Shown here: one piece after another, positions 33,288-34,549 of the stretch | How positions within the stretch are numbered: position 1 is the first letter of the stretch | Layout of the letters: the number at the start of each line of letters is the position of its first letter | Assembly (NCBI GenBank): GCA_029553955.1 | Contig: JAKPJZ010000176.1 | Location: 1 to 34,549, forward strand | Direction of reading: 5' to 3' | Source: Chloroflexota bacterium | Lineage (GTDB): Bacteria; Chloroflexota; Anaerolineae; SpSt-313 | Length of the DNA: 34,549 nucleotides | Made by a program: the position numbers and the translations under genes | Notes under the pieces: model-generated | What the model saw: the letters and a program-made list of their open reading frames with translations, nothing else | Told to the model about the DNA's origin: nothing | Database searches by the model: none

Positions 33288-33713
33288 CTACATCCCCCAC
33301 TGGCCGCGCAGCGGGTTCGGCCCCTTGGCGCGGATGGTCTCGACCAGCTCGGTCATCGTATCGGCGAAGAGGCGGCCCTCGCTCGCCGAGATCCAGCGCA
33401 GCCACACACGATCCGGGTCAAATCCGGTCTGCTCCAAGATCTTTTTCAGGATCGCCACGCGCCGCCGCGCCTTATAGTTGCCGTTCTGGTAGTGGCAGTC
33501 GCCCGGGTGGCAGCCGCCGATAAAAACGCCGTCGGCGCCCTCGAGCAGCGCCTTGAGGACGTACACCGGGTCGAGCGCGCCGGAGCACATCAGGCGGATG
33601 ATGCGCACGTTGGGCGGGTACTGCAGGCGCGAGGTACCCGCCAGGTCGGCGCCGGCATACGTGCACCAGTTGCACAGAAACGCGATGATACGCGGCTGAA
33701 AGTCTTCGGCCAT
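33288..33713 (-). CDS. MvhD-type hydrogenase iron-sulfur (delta) subunit
   Basis: A 141-residue protein matching the methyl-viologen-reducing hydrogenase delta subunit. It has C14 and C17 in CNWCTYAGADLAG, C43 in RLMCSGALDP, and C68 and C73 in GGCHPGDCHYQNGN, the cysteine set that binds one [2Fe-2S] cluster. MvhD relays electrons between hydrogenase or formate dehydrogenase and HdrA in flavin-based electron bifurcation. HdrA itself is not in the window; it might be encoded beyond the right edge or elsewhere. It begins 3 bp after the CBS-ACT stop. Confidence 0.95.
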   Translation of the reverse strand: MAEDFQPRIIAFLCNWCTYAGADLAGTSRLQYPPNVRIIRLMCSGALDPVYVLKALLEGADGVFIGGCHPGDCHYQNGNYKARRRVAILKKILEQTGFDPDRVWLRWISASEGRLFADTMTELVETIRAKGPNPLRGQWGM

Positions 33714-33716
33714 GTA

Positions 33717-34364
33717 CTATGCCTCTCGTACGTCGACGACCTCAATGCCCAAGGTCCGTAGCGCATCCAGGAGCGCCTGCCGGTCCACATCGCGCACCTT
33801 CATGGCCAGCAGGGCCTGCCCGGGCTGTTGGCTGCTGAAGGTGCCCAAGGCCAGGATATCGCCGTCCAGCCCGGCGACAGCACCGGCCAATGAGGCAAGC
33901 ATCCCCCTTTTGTCAGGCACGAGCAGCGTCAGGCGCAGGCCCCGCTCGCGCGCACCCAAGAGCTCGAGGAAGATTCTGAAGAGGTCGGTCTCGGTGATGA
34001 TGCCCACGAGGTTGCCCGCCGTGTCGAGCACCGGCAGGCCGCCGACCTTGTTGTCGACCATGATGCGGGCGGCTTCCTCCAGCGGCGTGTCCTCGCCGAC
34101 GGTGATGAGCGTCTTGCTCATCAACTGCGCCACCTTGATCTGCGCGATCAGGTAGTTGATCTCGAAGGTGCTCAGCGAAGTTGCCGGCGACGGCGAGGCG
34201 TAAAGCAGGTCCTTCTCCGAGACCATGCCGACGAGCTTGCCCGCCGTGTCGAGCACCGGCAGACGGCGCACCTTGCGCTCGCGCATCAGGCGCAGCGCCT
34301 CGTGCATCGACGTGTCTTCGTGGACGGTGACCGGGTTGGGGGTCATACGCGCTTTGACCAACAT
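33717..34364 (-). CDS. CBS-pair and ACT domain protein (AcuB-like)
   Basis: A 215-residue cytoplasmic sensor. Two CBS motifs form a Bateman module: residues about 1-60 (MTPNPVTVHEDTSMHEALRL; VRRLPVLDTAGKLVGMVSEK) and about 78-133 (LITVGEDTPLEEAARIM; GGLPVLDTAGNLVGIITETD). A C-terminal ACT domain (about 143-215) begins LRLTLLVPDKRGMLASLAGA. CBS pairs bind adenine nucleotides and ACT domains bind small metabolites, so it may tune the electron-transfer operon to energy or amino-acid state. As first visible gene of the operon (GAGGAAG before ATG 34364) it is 3 bp from mvhD. Confidence 0.92.
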   Translation of the reverse strand: MLVKARMTPNPVTVHEDTSMHEALRLMRERKVRRLPVLDTAGKLVGMVSEKDLLYASPSPATSLSTFEINYLIAQIKVAQLMSKTLITVGEDTPLEEAARIMVDNKVGGLPVLDTAGNLVGIITETDLFRIFLELLGARERGLRLTLLVPDKRGMLASLAGAVAGLDGDILALGTFSSQQPGQALLAMKVRDVDRQALLDALRTLGIEVVDVREA

Positions 34365-34549
34365 GGTGCTTCCTCCCTCAGGTCAGCATAGGCGACTCTC
34401 TCGCCGGCAGAACGACATACAGGACCCTGTGCGACTCGGCCTTCGTCTACTCTCTAGCAGAGGCGGCTCCCACGCCGCCGGACCCCCAGACGCGGCGCCA
34501 CCTGCGCTGGACAGGCCCGTCGTGCACGGCCACCGCCGCGGGCATGGGA
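34365..34549. other. Right edge of window, no gene seen
   Basis: 185 bp upstream of the CBS-ACT gene. Apart from its ribosome binding site I find no convincing -35/-10 pair on the minus strand and no reading frame worth reporting, so it remains open whether the operon begins here or continues beyond the window. Confidence 0.5.

Overview
The window is about 34.5 kb of GC-rich bacterial chromosome, densely coded on both strands, with repeat-filled intergenic gaps. I see no rRNA, tRNA, CRISPR array or complete insertion sequence. The gene set suggests a member of the Chloroflexota (Anaerolineae-like), possibly an anaerobe or facultative anaerobe. Evidence for this is a DUF2089/SHOCT/holin-like cluster, a long-linker sortase with no visible LPS genes, a C_GCAxxG_C_C protein, an MvhD/FrhB/fumarate-reductase-like electron-transfer operon, and short dispersed hairpin repeats. 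This placement is an inference from gene content, not a phylogenetic result.

Left part (1-10,800). After a 640-bp repeat-rich gap comes an ECF-type sigma factor with a small partner, then mnmG and a Nudix hydrolase on the minus strand. A Phd/YefM-RelE toxin-antitoxin pair has an unusually readable promoter/operator. Minus-strand hutI and a DinB protein overlap by 4 bp, followed by DUF1622 and SnoaL-like genes. Plus-strand genes are an eIF1/SUI1-like factor, birA and an anchored extracytoplasmic protein.

Middle (10,800-24,900). A likely envelope-related cluster (DUF2089 zinc-ribbon protein, double GNAT, a tiny ORF, SHOCT-like protein, YvlD/holin-like membrane protein) is followed by a zinc-loop HAD pseudophosphatase with a membrane tail. 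Next come bactofilin and an M23 peptidase (cell shape). Divergent from these, over overlapping -35 boxes, is rdgB-murJ. A sortase, two membrane proteins, an SDR oxidoreductase, a C_GCAxxG_C_C protein and a GT9 glycosyltransferase complete this part.

Right part (24,900-34,549). A block of GTCATTGCGA-type repeats precedes three tandem paralogous genes for about 80-residue proteins of unknown family. Then come tex and a REP-associated (RAYT) transposase flanked on both sides by REP-like repeats, including three exact-period 77-bp units. Last is a five-gene minus-strand operon: CBS-ACT protein, MvhD, FrhB/HdrC-like ferredoxin protein, [2Fe-2S]/2x[4Fe-4S] protein and a fumarate reductase/succinate dehydrogenase-type flavoprotein. 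No membrane anchor gene is present, which suggests a soluble fumarate (or succinate) oxidoreductase wired to F420-, hydrogen- or Hdr-type electron carriers.

Two cross-cutting signals stand out. First, many intergenic gaps hold long, almost perfect inverted repeats (up to 43 bp per arm with no spacer) whose stem sequences are unrelated to each other. Second, promoters are easy to read, close to TTGACA-17-TATACT, including TTGACA-17-TATACT itself twice.
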